From Rhizomicrobium sp. (GTDB lineage: Bacteria; Pseudomonadota; Alphaproteobacteria; Micropepsales; Micropepsaceae), in NCBI GenBank assembly GCA_037200385.1, contig JBBCGL010000001.1:4665418-4729417 (forward strand): a stretch of 64,000 nt of DNA. The letters are read 5' to 3'. Each line of letters begins with the position of its first letter. Position 1 is the first letter of the stretch. The notes beneath the pieces are model-generated. The model searched no databases. It was not told where the DNA came from and saw nothing but the letters and a program-made list of their open reading frames with translations. The translations under genes were made by a program, and so were the position numbers. Below, in pieces: positions 52,330-59,947 of the stretch.

Positions 52330-52784
52330 CAATGCGCTCGAAGCCTTGATTTCGGACAGCGCAACGGTCGAGTTGATCTCCTGTACGCCGGGGGGGGGGA
52401 CAGTCGTTCGAAGAAAAACCTCTCATAGGCGTTGACGTCGGCCGTGACGATACGCAGGAGGACATCGATTTCGCCCAGCATGACATAGCATTCCAAAACT
52501 TCGGGGAACGATTGCACGGCCTTCGAGAACTCGGCGAGATGGGTTCGTCCATGCGCGGACAGTTTGACCCGCGCGAAAATTTGGGCATTGAGACCGGACT
52601 TCTCGCGATCGAGGATCGCGATCTCGTGCCTCATGTAGCACTCGTCCTTGAGCCTTTGGACACGCCGCTAACAGGGCGACTGCGACAGCCCGACTCTGTC
52701 CGCCAGTTCGGCTGCGGAGGGCGAGCAATCGTGCTGCGGCACATCGAGCTGCTCAAGGGCAATGGCGTCGAGCCTACTGAGCAT
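52330..52784 (-). pseudogene. Broken Lrp/AsnC-family regulator gene
   Basis: On the minus strand the frame starts MLSRLDAIALEQLDV, gives an AsnC HTH (AELADRVGLSQSPC), then meets a TAG (52668-52670) where relatives have Trp (CWRRVQRL). It resumes as RRVQRLKDECYMRHEIAILD and the ligand-binding domain (VLECYVMLGEIDVLLRIVTAD). At a run of ten G (52390-52399) the frame changes, since the usual ending GVQEINSTVALSEIKASSALP continues in another frame, and its normal stop is absent. Three lesions argue for a real pseudogene rather than one sequencing error. Confidence 0.82.
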
Positions 52785-52889
52785 GAACGAACCCCAAATT
52801 CGGTTATTTGCCGCATTGTCATGCACGTAAATTGGGAATTGGGGCAAGAAAGCCAAAAGACTGTTTTTACAGTTCGATAGTGTGTTTTG

Positions 52890-53189
52890 ATGGGATCGCG
52901 CCTTTTCAAGCCGCAGAGTGCCAAAATTTTCGTGAGCCTCAGTGCGGAGCCTGGAACGCTCGCGCGGGTGTTGCAGATCTTTACCGTCGCCGGTCTTGTG
53001 CCGGCGGCGCTTACGCTGCGCTCACGGTCCGCGGGCAAATCCCTCTTTGTCGCGGAATTTCCGGGTTTGGAGCCGGCGAAGGCCCGCTTTCTGATTGCGA
53101 AACTTTCGGGAATGCCCTGCGTCCGGCGCGCAAGGATGTCGATCGCAAAGGATCGCATCGGAGCTGGTGGCGTGGGATGTGCGGGCTGA
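52890..53189 (+). CDS. Small ACT-like domain protein
   Basis: 99 residues from the ATG at 52890. AKIFVSLSAEPGTLARVLQIFTVAGLVPAALTLRS has the strand-helix pattern and the EPGTLARVL loop of ACT domains (as in IlvN-type regulatory subunits), followed by a second strand SLFVAEFPG and helix. Length would allow one ACT domain only. It is divergent from the broken Lrp gene. Its role is unknown; amino-acid sensing is what the fold would suggest. No strong ribosome site is visible. Confidence 0.5.
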   Translation: MGSRLFKPQSAKIFVSLSAEPGTLARVLQIFTVAGLVPAALTLRSRSAGKSLFVAEFPGLEPAKARFLIAKLSGMPCVRRARMSIAKDRIGAGGVGCAG

Positions 53190-53850
53190 CAGCCAATGAT
53201 GCTGCAATGACAAGAGTCGGACCCCTGCCCGCTCCTGGATGAAGGAAGCGCTCCTGCTCCAAATGTGGGGTCCGTGACGAGCAGAGTTCGAAGCAGTTGG
53301 TGCCCTGTACCATTCCATTTCGATAAAACTCCGAACCTCCATTCGCCGGCGCGAACGACGCCGATTGCGGCGGCATTGGGCGTGTGCCCGGTCTCCGGTC
53401 CTGTGGCGGAGACTCAAAGTTCGGGGAATTTTTGCGCCATCCCGCCGCCGGTCTCCATCTCCAGGTCGGAGACCTCCACTTCGGCCCGAACTGGAGGTCG
53501 GAGTTCGTGCCTGGGCGGGTTGGGTCGATCGAACTGTGCTCCCGACAAGCAAGAATATCAGGGACAAAAACAGGGAAGAATCTCTGTTGAGCGCAAGTTT
53601 GGTGCGCCAGCGTGTCGGGAAAGCCCCATTCCACGGGCACCTGTTCGACTTTGCACCTGATATCGCCCTCGAAAAAACAGGGAAGACGCGGTGCGATACC
53701 AGGGAGAGAAATTCAGATAACAGGGAAGATTGCCCCTCACATCCCCTGTTTTTGGCGCGCCGTACCACTCGGCAGAAACACTGCCTCTTTTGACCGCTAC
53801 CGACCCGTCTTGGACATTGACGACGTCCGCTGTTGGAGCGAAATTCGTTG
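53190..53850. other. Gene-free, repeat-bearing stretch
   Basis: The first half holds copy 3 of the interspersed repeat and, just before it, a minus-strand CAGGAGCGGGCAGGGGTCC stretch of the kind seen in common alphaproteobacterial intergenic repeats. The second half (53520-53800) has several ACAGGGAAGA-type repeats (53568, 53680, 53720 region). Open frames on both strands look like repeat-derived shadows. Confidence 0.55.
53241..53374. repeat. Interspersed intergenic repeat, copy 3
   Basis: From GAAGGAAGCGCTCCTGCTCC through CTGTACCATTCC, CCGAACCTCCA and GCCGATTGCGGCGG the sequence parallels copy 1 at 2834-2956 in the same order and spacing, with scattered changes. It is the longest copy and probably closest to the full element. 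Confidence 0.7.
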
Positions 53851-54285
53851 ATGGAAAAGGTCTTGTGCGTCTGTCTGGCCAATAGCAGCCGCAGCCCGAT
53901 GATGCAGGCTGTTCTGCAACAGCACCTAGGCGGGGCCTTTCAGGTCGAGAGTGCTGGCGTTCGCAGGGAGGGGGCGGGACTTGGCGCGAACCAGAGGTCC
54001 ATCCTGTGCATGAACGAGCGTGGTATCGACCTGACCGGCCACACGAGGCGTCATATCGGCGAACTTGATCTCAGTCAGTACTCTTGGATCATCTGCGCCG
54101 GCCCGGATGAGGCCGAGAATGTCCGCGCCGCTATCGGCGATGCATCGAAAACCATTCTTGTTGCCAACGCGGAGAGCGGCGGCATTCCCGATCCCTATGA
54201 ATTTGGACTGCAGGGGTATCGGGACTGCTTGGCACTTCTGGACGTGGTCATGCCCGAAATTGCCCGACAGATCACTTCTCCCTGA
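53851..54285 (+). CDS. Low-molecular-weight phosphotyrosine phosphatase/arsenate reductase-fold protein
   Basis: 144 residues from the ATG at 53851; an upstream ATG at 53833 is less likely. VCLANSSRSPM is the CX5R phosphate-binding loop, here CLANSSRS instead of the usual CxGNxCRS, and IPDPYEFGLQGYRDC holds the acid Asp. The fold dephosphorylates protein Tyr or reduces arsenate; the missing second Cys in the loop favours a phosphatase. Its neighbours give no further clue. Confidence 0.85.
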   Translation: MEKVLCVCLANSSRSPMMQAVLQQHLGGAFQVESAGVRREGAGLGANQRSILCMNERGIDLTGHTRRHIGELDLSQYSWIICAGPDEAENVRAAIGDASKTILVANAESGGIPDPYEFGLQGYRDCLALLDVVMPEIARQITSP

Positions 54286-54378
54286 GCTTTCCGGAATTTA
54301 GGGCTCTGGGTCCGCTCACCGCCTGCCTCGGCCGTTCGGTGAAACGCTCGCTAGAAATATATCCTCGTAGTCGCCGCT

Positions 54379-55656
54379 TCAGAAGAACACGTACGACCGC
54401 ACCACGACGTTCTTACGGCATCTTGCATTCGCGGGTGCGGTCGGGTCGACACAAGCCGTATGGAAGGACCACCGTGAGACGGAGCCGTCGGTGACCGAGT
54501 CGTAGCATTTGAGGATCGAGACCTCGTTGGGCTTCTGCTGCGGGAACCAATACCACTCATGGTCGGGCCTGTAGGTGAAGCGCGTGGTCTCGCCGACGCG
54601 GTCGTCGTAGATTCGGTAGTTGGTGATGTAAGGCTGGTCGGCGAAGGAGGGCCAGGCGCAGAGCACGAACGGAAATTGCTCGACCGTCTCCATCGGCTTG
54701 GCGAGATTGATCGACATGAAGCGGCGCGACATCTTCCTGTCGGCCTCCTCATTGGTGTACTGCATCTCGCGTCCGAAGTTACGCAGGTTCTTGGTAAGCA
54801 GCTCGCGACAGCGCACGCGGCCGCTGTTATCGTTCAGATCGTTGTGCACGAGGTTGGCATAACCTGCGTTCACGCCCGGATTCTTTTTCTCCTGATCCTC
54901 CGTTCGGTCGCCCGTGTAGTCCTTGTCGAAGACGTCGTGATTATAGACCAGCACATCGGTCGCGCCGGGGAAGAACTCAAGAAGCAGTTTCTCGATCTCG
55001 GGATAGAACACGCGCTCTACCTCCGCCGAATCGTAAAAGTTGGTGCATTTGGATTCGAGGTGCGCCAGGGACACGCCAAGCCGGTCCATGCATTCCGGGC
55101 TAGTGGGTGAGAGCCCCGGATAGTATTCACCGATGCGCCGCGCGTCACGCATCGTCTGCGGGAAGTACAAAGACAGCCGCCCACTGTCCTTCTCGTTCTT
55201 ACGCAGAAGCATCGCCGTGCCGGCGCGCTCTGGATCGCGCCATACGGCGTTGGACGAAACAACCGAGTAGTTCGGCCGCTCATGGACCGAGTAGGGCAAG
55301 GGCAGCGCTAGACCGCCGTCCGGCGCCTTGATGCCCTTGGCGCGAATGTAATCGAGACACGCGTCGTAACTGCGAAATCCGAGGCCCCATTTGGTCTCGA
55401 TAGGCCCCGGAGGCGCATTTGCGATCGTGTCGATGACACGTTGAACCTCGCCCGTGGCGATCTCGTTGAGCGCGTCATTGAACGCCGCCGTCGTGCCTGC
55501 GTCGCCATCGCGTTCCAGCGACACATAGGAGAGGCCGCCATTCGCGGCGATCGGCGGCTGCTGGCCTTGCGTTCGCTGAAGCGGCGGCACGTACGCCGAC
55601 GACACACGCTTGGCCGTCGTGGACGAATTGTTAGGCGCGATATCGCGTTGAGCCAT
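54379..55656 (-). CDS. CmcJ/NvfI-family oxygenase-like protein
   Basis: 425 residues, long for the family (usually near 280-300), with an extra N-terminal part of about 60 polar residues (RVSSAYVPPLQRTQGQQPP). YANLVHNDLNDNSGRVR holds the HxD-like pair, SINLAKPMETVEQFPFVLCAWPSF matches the conserved NLWRPI..PVxxxPLAxCD region in degenerate form, and SFHTACVDP with KNVVVRSYVFF the distal His and C-terminus. Members are Fe(II)/2-oxoglutarate type oxygenases found in cephamycin and fungal product pathways. It stands alone between repeat-rich DNA and the organosulfur genes. Confidence 0.72.
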   Translation of the reverse strand: MAQRDIAPNNSSTTAKRVSSAYVPPLQRTQGQQPPIAANGGLSYVSLERDGDAGTTAAFNDALNEIATGEVQRVIDTIANAPPGPIETKWGLGFRSYDACLDYIRAKGIKAPDGGLALPLPYSVHERPNYSVVSSNAVWRDPERAGTAMLLRKNEKDSGRLSLYFPQTMRDARRIGEYYPGLSPTSPECMDRLGVSLAHLESKCTNFYDSAEVERVFYPEIEKLLLEFFPGATDVLVYNHDVFDKDYTGDRTEDQEKKNPGVNAGYANLVHNDLNDNSGRVRCRELLTKNLRNFGREMQYTNEEADRKMSRRFMSINLAKPMETVEQFPFVLCAWPSFADQPYITNYRIYDDRVGETTRFTYRPDHEWYWFPQQKPNEVSILKCYDSVTDGSVSRWSFHTACVDPTAPANARCRKNVVVRSYVFF

Positions 55657-55856
55657 GGCGCATCCCCAACTTGGCAGTTTCTAACGTCCACGGCGGAACA
55701 GTGCCCACCCGGCACCGCACATGATAGTGTGACAATACATATCATGTCTATCAAATTGGTAGTGTATAGGCCATTTGGGTGCTAGCGTTCGGCGGCGAAG
55801 AGACAACGTGGGCAGCCATCACATGCCATTGGTTTCGACACCGGAAACGTACCGCC

Positions 55857-56927
55857 ATGAGTAGCGCGGCGGAGTTCCTCTGGTACATTCCCAATCAAAT
55901 CACGCCTGGACATCGCGGCGATTCTGCCGGCGACAGCCATAACAGCCTGGATACCCTCACGAGCCACGCCAGGGCGCTGGAGGATCATGGCTGGAAAGGC
56001 GCGCTGATCGGCGCCGGTTGGGGACGGCCTGACACCTTTACCGTTGCGACCGCACTTACCGCGCGGACGACAAGTTTCGAACCCTTGATTGCCATCCGTC
56101 CGGGATATTGGAGGCCTGCCAACTTTGCCTCGGCCGCTGCCACCCTCGATCACCTTTCCGGCGGCCGGGTGCGTATCAACATTGTTTCCGGCCAGGACAA
56201 CCTGGCGGCCTATGGCGATACCGAAGGCGACCAAGCACAGCGCTATGCCCGCACAAAGGAGTTTATGCGGCTGGTCCGCCGGCTCTGGACCGAAGAGAAT
56301 GTCACCTTCTCGGGCGAGCATTTCCAGGTGACCGGCTCGACCGTACAGCCACGCCTTGCTGCGCGGGGAGAGCGCAAGCACCCCAGGCTTTACTTCGGCG
56401 GCGCGTCGGATGCGGCCGAACAGGTGTCGGCGACCGAAGCCGATGTCCAACTCTTCTGGGGTGAGCCGCTGGATGGCGTGCGCGGGCGCATCGAGCGCCT
56501 CAAGACGTTAAGCAAGCAGTTGGACCGCGATTTGCCGCCGCTGGAATTCGGCTTGCGCATCACCACCTTCGTCCGCGACACCACCGAGCAGGCTTGGGCC
56601 GATGCGGAAGCAAGGATCGCCGAAATGGCCAAGAAGGCGGAGGGCGGCCTCGATTATCACCGCCGCTCGGTCGCGGTGGGCCAGCAGCGGCTGCTGAACC
56701 TGCAGGCGCAGGGCGATGTGCTGGACGACAATCTCTACACCGCACCGGGCAAGTTCGGCGGCGGCGGCGCCGGTACAACCTGGTTGGTCGGCTCGGCGGC
56801 GGATGTCGCGCGTTCATTGAAGAAGTACCGCGACCTGGGCATTTCATATTTCGTGCTGTCCGACACGCCCTATTTGAACGAGATCAAGCGACAGGGCGAC
56901 CAGTTGCTTCCCCTGTTGCGCGACTGA
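55857..56927 (+). CDS. SsuD-like FMNH2-dependent LLM monooxygenase
   Basis: 356 residues. FLWYIPNQ, LTARTTSFEPLIAIRPGYWRPANFASAAATLDHLSGGRVRINIVSGQ and RTKEFMRLVRRLWT are close to the alkanesulfonate monooxygenase pattern, with the SGGR flavin-binding stretch. The enzyme would cleave a C-S bond in a sulfonate, giving aldehyde and sulfite, using reduced flavin. It is followed six bases later by a flavin-type nitroreductase gene and then sulfite dehydrogenase genes, all consistent with growth on an organosulfonate. Confidence 0.88.
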   Translation: MSSAAEFLWYIPNQITPGHRGDSAGDSHNSLDTLTSHARALEDHGWKGALIGAGWGRPDTFTVATALTARTTSFEPLIAIRPGYWRPANFASAAATLDHLSGGRVRINIVSGQDNLAAYGDTEGDQAQRYARTKEFMRLVRRLWTEENVTFSGEHFQVTGSTVQPRLAARGERKHPRLYFGGASDAAEQVSATEADVQLFWGEPLDGVRGRIERLKTLSKQLDRDLPPLEFGLRITTFVRDTTEQAWADAEARIAEMAKKAEGGLDYHRRSVAVGQQRLLNLQAQGDVLDDNLYTAPGKFGGGGAGTTWLVGSAADVARSLKKYRDLGISYFVLSDTPYLNEIKRQGDQLLPLLRD

Positions 56928-56932
56928 CGGCG

Positions 56933-57760
56933 ATGACTGCACACGAGGCTACCGAGTCCTTGCTGTGGGCGCGCAACCGCGACCCAAGCGGTCCTGTCGT
57001 CGGCCCCTGGAACGATGTTGTTGCGGGCCTGGTCGATCACCGCTCCGTGCGCGATTTCGCTTCTACCCCGCTGCCGCCGGGATTGGTGGAGACACTGGTG
57101 GCCGCAGCACAGTCCGCCGCCAGTTCTTCCAACCTGCAGACCTGGAGCGTGGTGGCAGTGGAAGACCCGGACCGCAAAGTACGGCTGAGCGTACTGGCCG
57201 GGAATCAGGCTTTCATCCGTCAGGCGCCTCTGTTCCTGGTCTGGCTGGCGGATCTATCGCGCAACGAGCGCGTGGCAGCCGAGCGTCAGATCAAGCTGGA
57301 AGCGATCGATTACCTCGAGACGCTGTTCATCGGCATCATCGACGCGGCACTGGCGGCGCAGAACGCGGTGGTGGCGCTGGAATCGCTGGACCTCGGCGCC
57401 GTTTATGTCGGCGCCATTCGCAACAAGCCGGAACAGGTGGCTGCCGAGCTCGGACTGCCCCCGCGCGTGATGCCGGTGTTCGGCATGGCTGTCGGCTATC
57501 CCGACCCGGCGGTGTCCAACGCCGTTAAGCCGCGCTTGCCGCAGCGGGCGGTGTTGCATCGCGAACAGTATGACAAGACTCCGCAGCCCGAGGCGGTGCT
57601 GCACTACGACGTCCAGATGAGCGATTTCCAGCGCGAGCAGAATATCGACGTGATCGGCTGGCTGGGCCGAACCATCCCGCGGCTGAAAAGCGTGAAGTCG
57701 CTGGCGGGGCGCGACCGCATGCGTGAGGCACTGGCCAATCTCGGCTTCGAGCTGCGGTGA
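56933..57760 (+). CDS. Nitroreductase-family FMN protein (NfsA/FRP-like)
   Basis: 275 residues. RSVRDFASTPLPPGLVETLVAAAQSAASSSNLQTWSVV is the FMN-binding start of the NfsA/flavin-reductase P group, and VYVGAIRNKPEQVAAELGLPP the second typical segment. The ATG at 56933 lies six bases after the monooxygenase stop, so the enzyme probably supplies reduced flavin to it, as SsuE does in the normal system. It converges on the cytochrome gene. Confidence 0.87.
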   Translation: MTAHEATESLLWARNRDPSGPVVGPWNDVVAGLVDHRSVRDFASTPLPPGLVETLVAAAQSAASSSNLQTWSVVAVEDPDRKVRLSVLAGNQAFIRQAPLFLVWLADLSRNERVAAERQIKLEAIDYLETLFIGIIDAALAAQNAVVALESLDLGAVYVGAIRNKPEQVAAELGLPPRVMPVFGMAVGYPDPAVSNAVKPRLPQRAVLHREQYDKTPQPEAVLHYDVQMSDFQREQNIDVIGWLGRTIPRLKSVKSLAGRDRMREALANLGFELR

Positions 57761-57770
57761 ATGCAATAAC

Positions 57771-58295
57771 TCAGCGCGTGCGGGGCCAGACGGCGCGGAA
57801 GCCGCCGCGGTTGGGCATTTTCACGGCCGCAAGATTGGCCGGGCCAAGCACCGCATCGCGGGCCACGATCTTGTCCACGGACAGGATGTAAGCGCATAGC
57901 GCATACGCCTCGTTGGCATTCAGGCTGCGCGGCTGATTGATCGGCATGGCGACGCGGATATAGCCGAACAAGGTTGTGGCATAGGGCCAGTAGCTGGCGA
58001 CGGTGCGCAGCGGATGGGGCGTCGTCAGCGAGCCGATGCCGCCAGTCAGGCGATCCGCGGGTTTGCCCACGCCTTCTTCGCCATGGCACATGGCACAGCG
58101 CGCCGCGAAAATGGCTTGCCCTTCGCGAACGCTGCCATGGCCCGGCGGCAGGTTGCCGCCGTCGCGGCCCGGTAGAATGTCCCAGGCCGCCATGCGGCCG
58201 GGGTTGGCGGGCTCCCCCAGGTGCGGACGCGGCGGCGCGGCGAGGGCTATGCCGCAGAAGAGGGCCAGGAGCAGGGCGGGGATCAGACTACGCAT
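57771..58295 (-). CDS. sorB: SorB-like c-type cytochrome of sulfite dehydrogenase
   Basis: 174 residues. A signal peptide (LIPALLLALFCGIALAAP) is followed by ARCAMCHGEEG, the CxxCH heme site, and later VAMPINQPRSLNANEAYALCAYILS with the distal Met. The start codon overlaps the last bases of the molybdenum subunit gene. The pattern is that of the cytochrome that takes electrons from SorA/SoxC-type sulfite dehydrogenases in the periplasm. Confidence 0.87.
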   Translation of the reverse strand: MRSLIPALLLALFCGIALAAPPRPHLGEPANPGRMAAWDILPGRDGGNLPPGHGSVREGQAIFAARCAMCHGEEGVGKPADRLTGGIGSLTTPHPLRTVASYWPYATTLFGYIRVAMPINQPRSLNANEAYALCAYILSVDKIVARDAVLGPANLAAVKMPNRGGFRAVWPRTR

Positions 58296-59508
58296 AGACG
58301 TTGTGGACCTTGCCATCGGCTTCGACCCGCCAGCTTTGGACGGCGTTGTAGTGGTAGCTCTGGCCGGGCGCGAACCGTGCCACCCATGCCGCGTGACTCG
58401 GCTGATGATGGCCGGCGCTGTCGACGGCCCGGCTTTGCAGCAGGGCAGGCGCGCCGTCCCACGCCCAATCCAAGCGGAAACGCGTGAGGCATTGCGGCAG
58501 GATCGGGCCGGACAGTTCGGCCTTCCGCCAATGCCGCGCGCCATCCGTCGTGATCTCGACGCTGCGTATGGCGCCATGGCCGGACCAGGCGAGGCCGGTG
58601 ATCTGCTGATAGCCGGGCTTGAGCGCCATTCCGACCGATGGGGTCACGATCACCGATTTGACCGGCATGATGAAATCGAACTGCCGGGCGGTACCATCCG
58701 GTTGAAGCTGGGTGTACTTTGAAGTCTCCTCGCGGGTGAAGACCGGTTCTTTCACCAGCTTCAGGCGCTGCAGCCACTTGATGTTCAGATTGCCTTCCCA
58801 GCCCGGCATGAAAAGCCGCACGGGATAACCCTGTTCGGGACGCAGGCGCTCGCCGTTCTGGTACAATGCCAGCAGGCCATGCTCATAGACCGGTCTAAGC
58901 GGCAGGCTGCGTGCCATGGAAGCCGCGTCGCCGCCTTCGGCCACGATCCAGGCGGCATCGGGCCGAACACCGGCTTCATCGAGCAACACCTTTACCGGAA
59001 CGCCGGTCCATTCACTGCAGGAGACCAGTCCGTGGATCAGGTCCACCGAGGTCTGCGGGGGCACCGCGGCGGCGTTGGCGCCGCTGTTACCGCCGCATTC
59101 CAGGAAAGCAATGCGGCTGACGCGAGGATAGCGCAGCAGTGCCGCAATCGAAAATTCCAGCGGCTGCTCGACCAGCCCGTGCAGAAGAAGCCGATGTGTG
59201 GTGGGGTCGATCTGCGGCACGCCAGCATGGTGCCGCTCATAATGCAGCCCGCTCGGCGTGATGATGCCGTCCAGCTTGTGCAAGGGCGTGCGGGACGAGG
59301 CGGTGCCGGGCGAAATCTGCGGCGCGAGGGGTGTGGCCAGCCGTTTCACGTCCGATTCCTGCGGAGCCGGCGCGCCATAAGGAGCGCCCGGCTGCGCTGG
59401 CGTCGTCATGGCGGGGGTGATGAAGTTCTCTGCGCGAGCGGCCACTGGGACCACGGCACCCAGCATGCCGGCTTTGAGAAGATCGCGGCGATTGGTTTTA
59501 CGCATCAT
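58288..59508 (-). CDS. sorA: SorA/SoxC-like molybdenum sulfite dehydrogenase
   Basis: 406 residues. TNRRDLLKAGMLGAVVPVAARA is a twin-arginine signal, HGLVSCSEWTGVPV carries the Cys that ligates the molybdenum, and RLFMPGWEGNLNIKWLQRLKLV is a signature of the sulfite oxidase family. The C-terminal half is the usual dimerisation domain. It oxidises sulfite to sulfate in the periplasm and passes electrons to the overlapping cytochrome gene. Sulfite from the SsuD-like step is the obvious substrate. Confidence 0.9.
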   Translation of the reverse strand: MMRKTNRRDLLKAGMLGAVVPVAARAENFITPAMTTPAQPGAPYGAPAPQESDVKRLATPLAPQISPGTASSRTPLHKLDGIITPSGLHYERHHAGVPQIDPTTHRLLLHGLVEQPLEFSIAALLRYPRVSRIAFLECGGNSGANAAAVPPQTSVDLIHGLVSCSEWTGVPVKVLLDEAGVRPDAAWIVAEGGDAASMARSLPLRPVYEHGLLALYQNGERLRPEQGYPVRLFMPGWEGNLNIKWLQRLKLVKEPVFTREETSKYTQLQPDGTARQFDFIMPVKSVIVTPSVGMALKPGYQQITGLAWSGHGAIRSVEITTDGARHWRKAELSGPILPQCLTRFRLDWAWDGAPALLQSRAVDSAGHHQPSHAAWVARFAPGQSYHYNAVQSWRVEADGKVHNVYA

Positions 59509-59947
59509 GGCCCATGGGAGAATAAACGCGCCGACCCGCCAGGTTCAGGCGGCTCTTAGACGAGATATACTATATCAAATCGATATAGTAACGCCACGCG
59601 TTGTCGACGACGCATCCTCGGACGAGGTCCTTCGATGGTTGGCATGGCGGCCTTGTACATGGCGCATTTCCGCTTGATCTCGCATGGTCGCAACGCTTCC
59701 TACAACAGACGGAAACGCCAAGCCCATTGACTCGATACCGTTCAATATATACCGGTTTACTAGAGTATGAATTTGTGCGGGGATGCGGCGCGGGATTTGT
59801 AGGCTCAAGTAGAAGCGGCGTTGGCGCTTGCCGATGCCATGGCGATGGCCATCGCGAGCACTATGCGCGCGGCGGCTTGAGCCGGCTGCCACGCTTGTTC
59901 GCCACGGCCCGCCCATACCTTCGCACCAGCGTTACCGTAGAGGGGCA
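59509..59947. promoter_or_regulatory. Divergent gap with a palindromic operator
   Basis: The 439-base gap separates sorA and a TonB receptor. TACTATATC (59568-59576) and GATATAGTA (59582-59590) form a perfect inverted repeat with five bases between, 60 bases from the sorA start. TTCAATATATACCGG near 59743 may hold the promoter of the receptor gene. I see no other gene. Confidence 0.55.

Noticed and set aside
53190-53240. Second tRNA fragment (right border of an island)
   Set aside because: The stretch lines up weakly with the tRNA fragment at 2781, but it lacks a T arm or anticodon arm that pairs; it belongs to the repeat.
35624-55656. Cephamycin/penicillin biosynthesis
   Set aside because: Isopenicillin N epimerase-like, penicillin-acylase-like, beta-lactamase-fold and CmcJ-like genes are all here, but there is no ACV synthetase or isopenicillin N synthase, the genes are spread over 20 kb, and most fit a degradative regulon.
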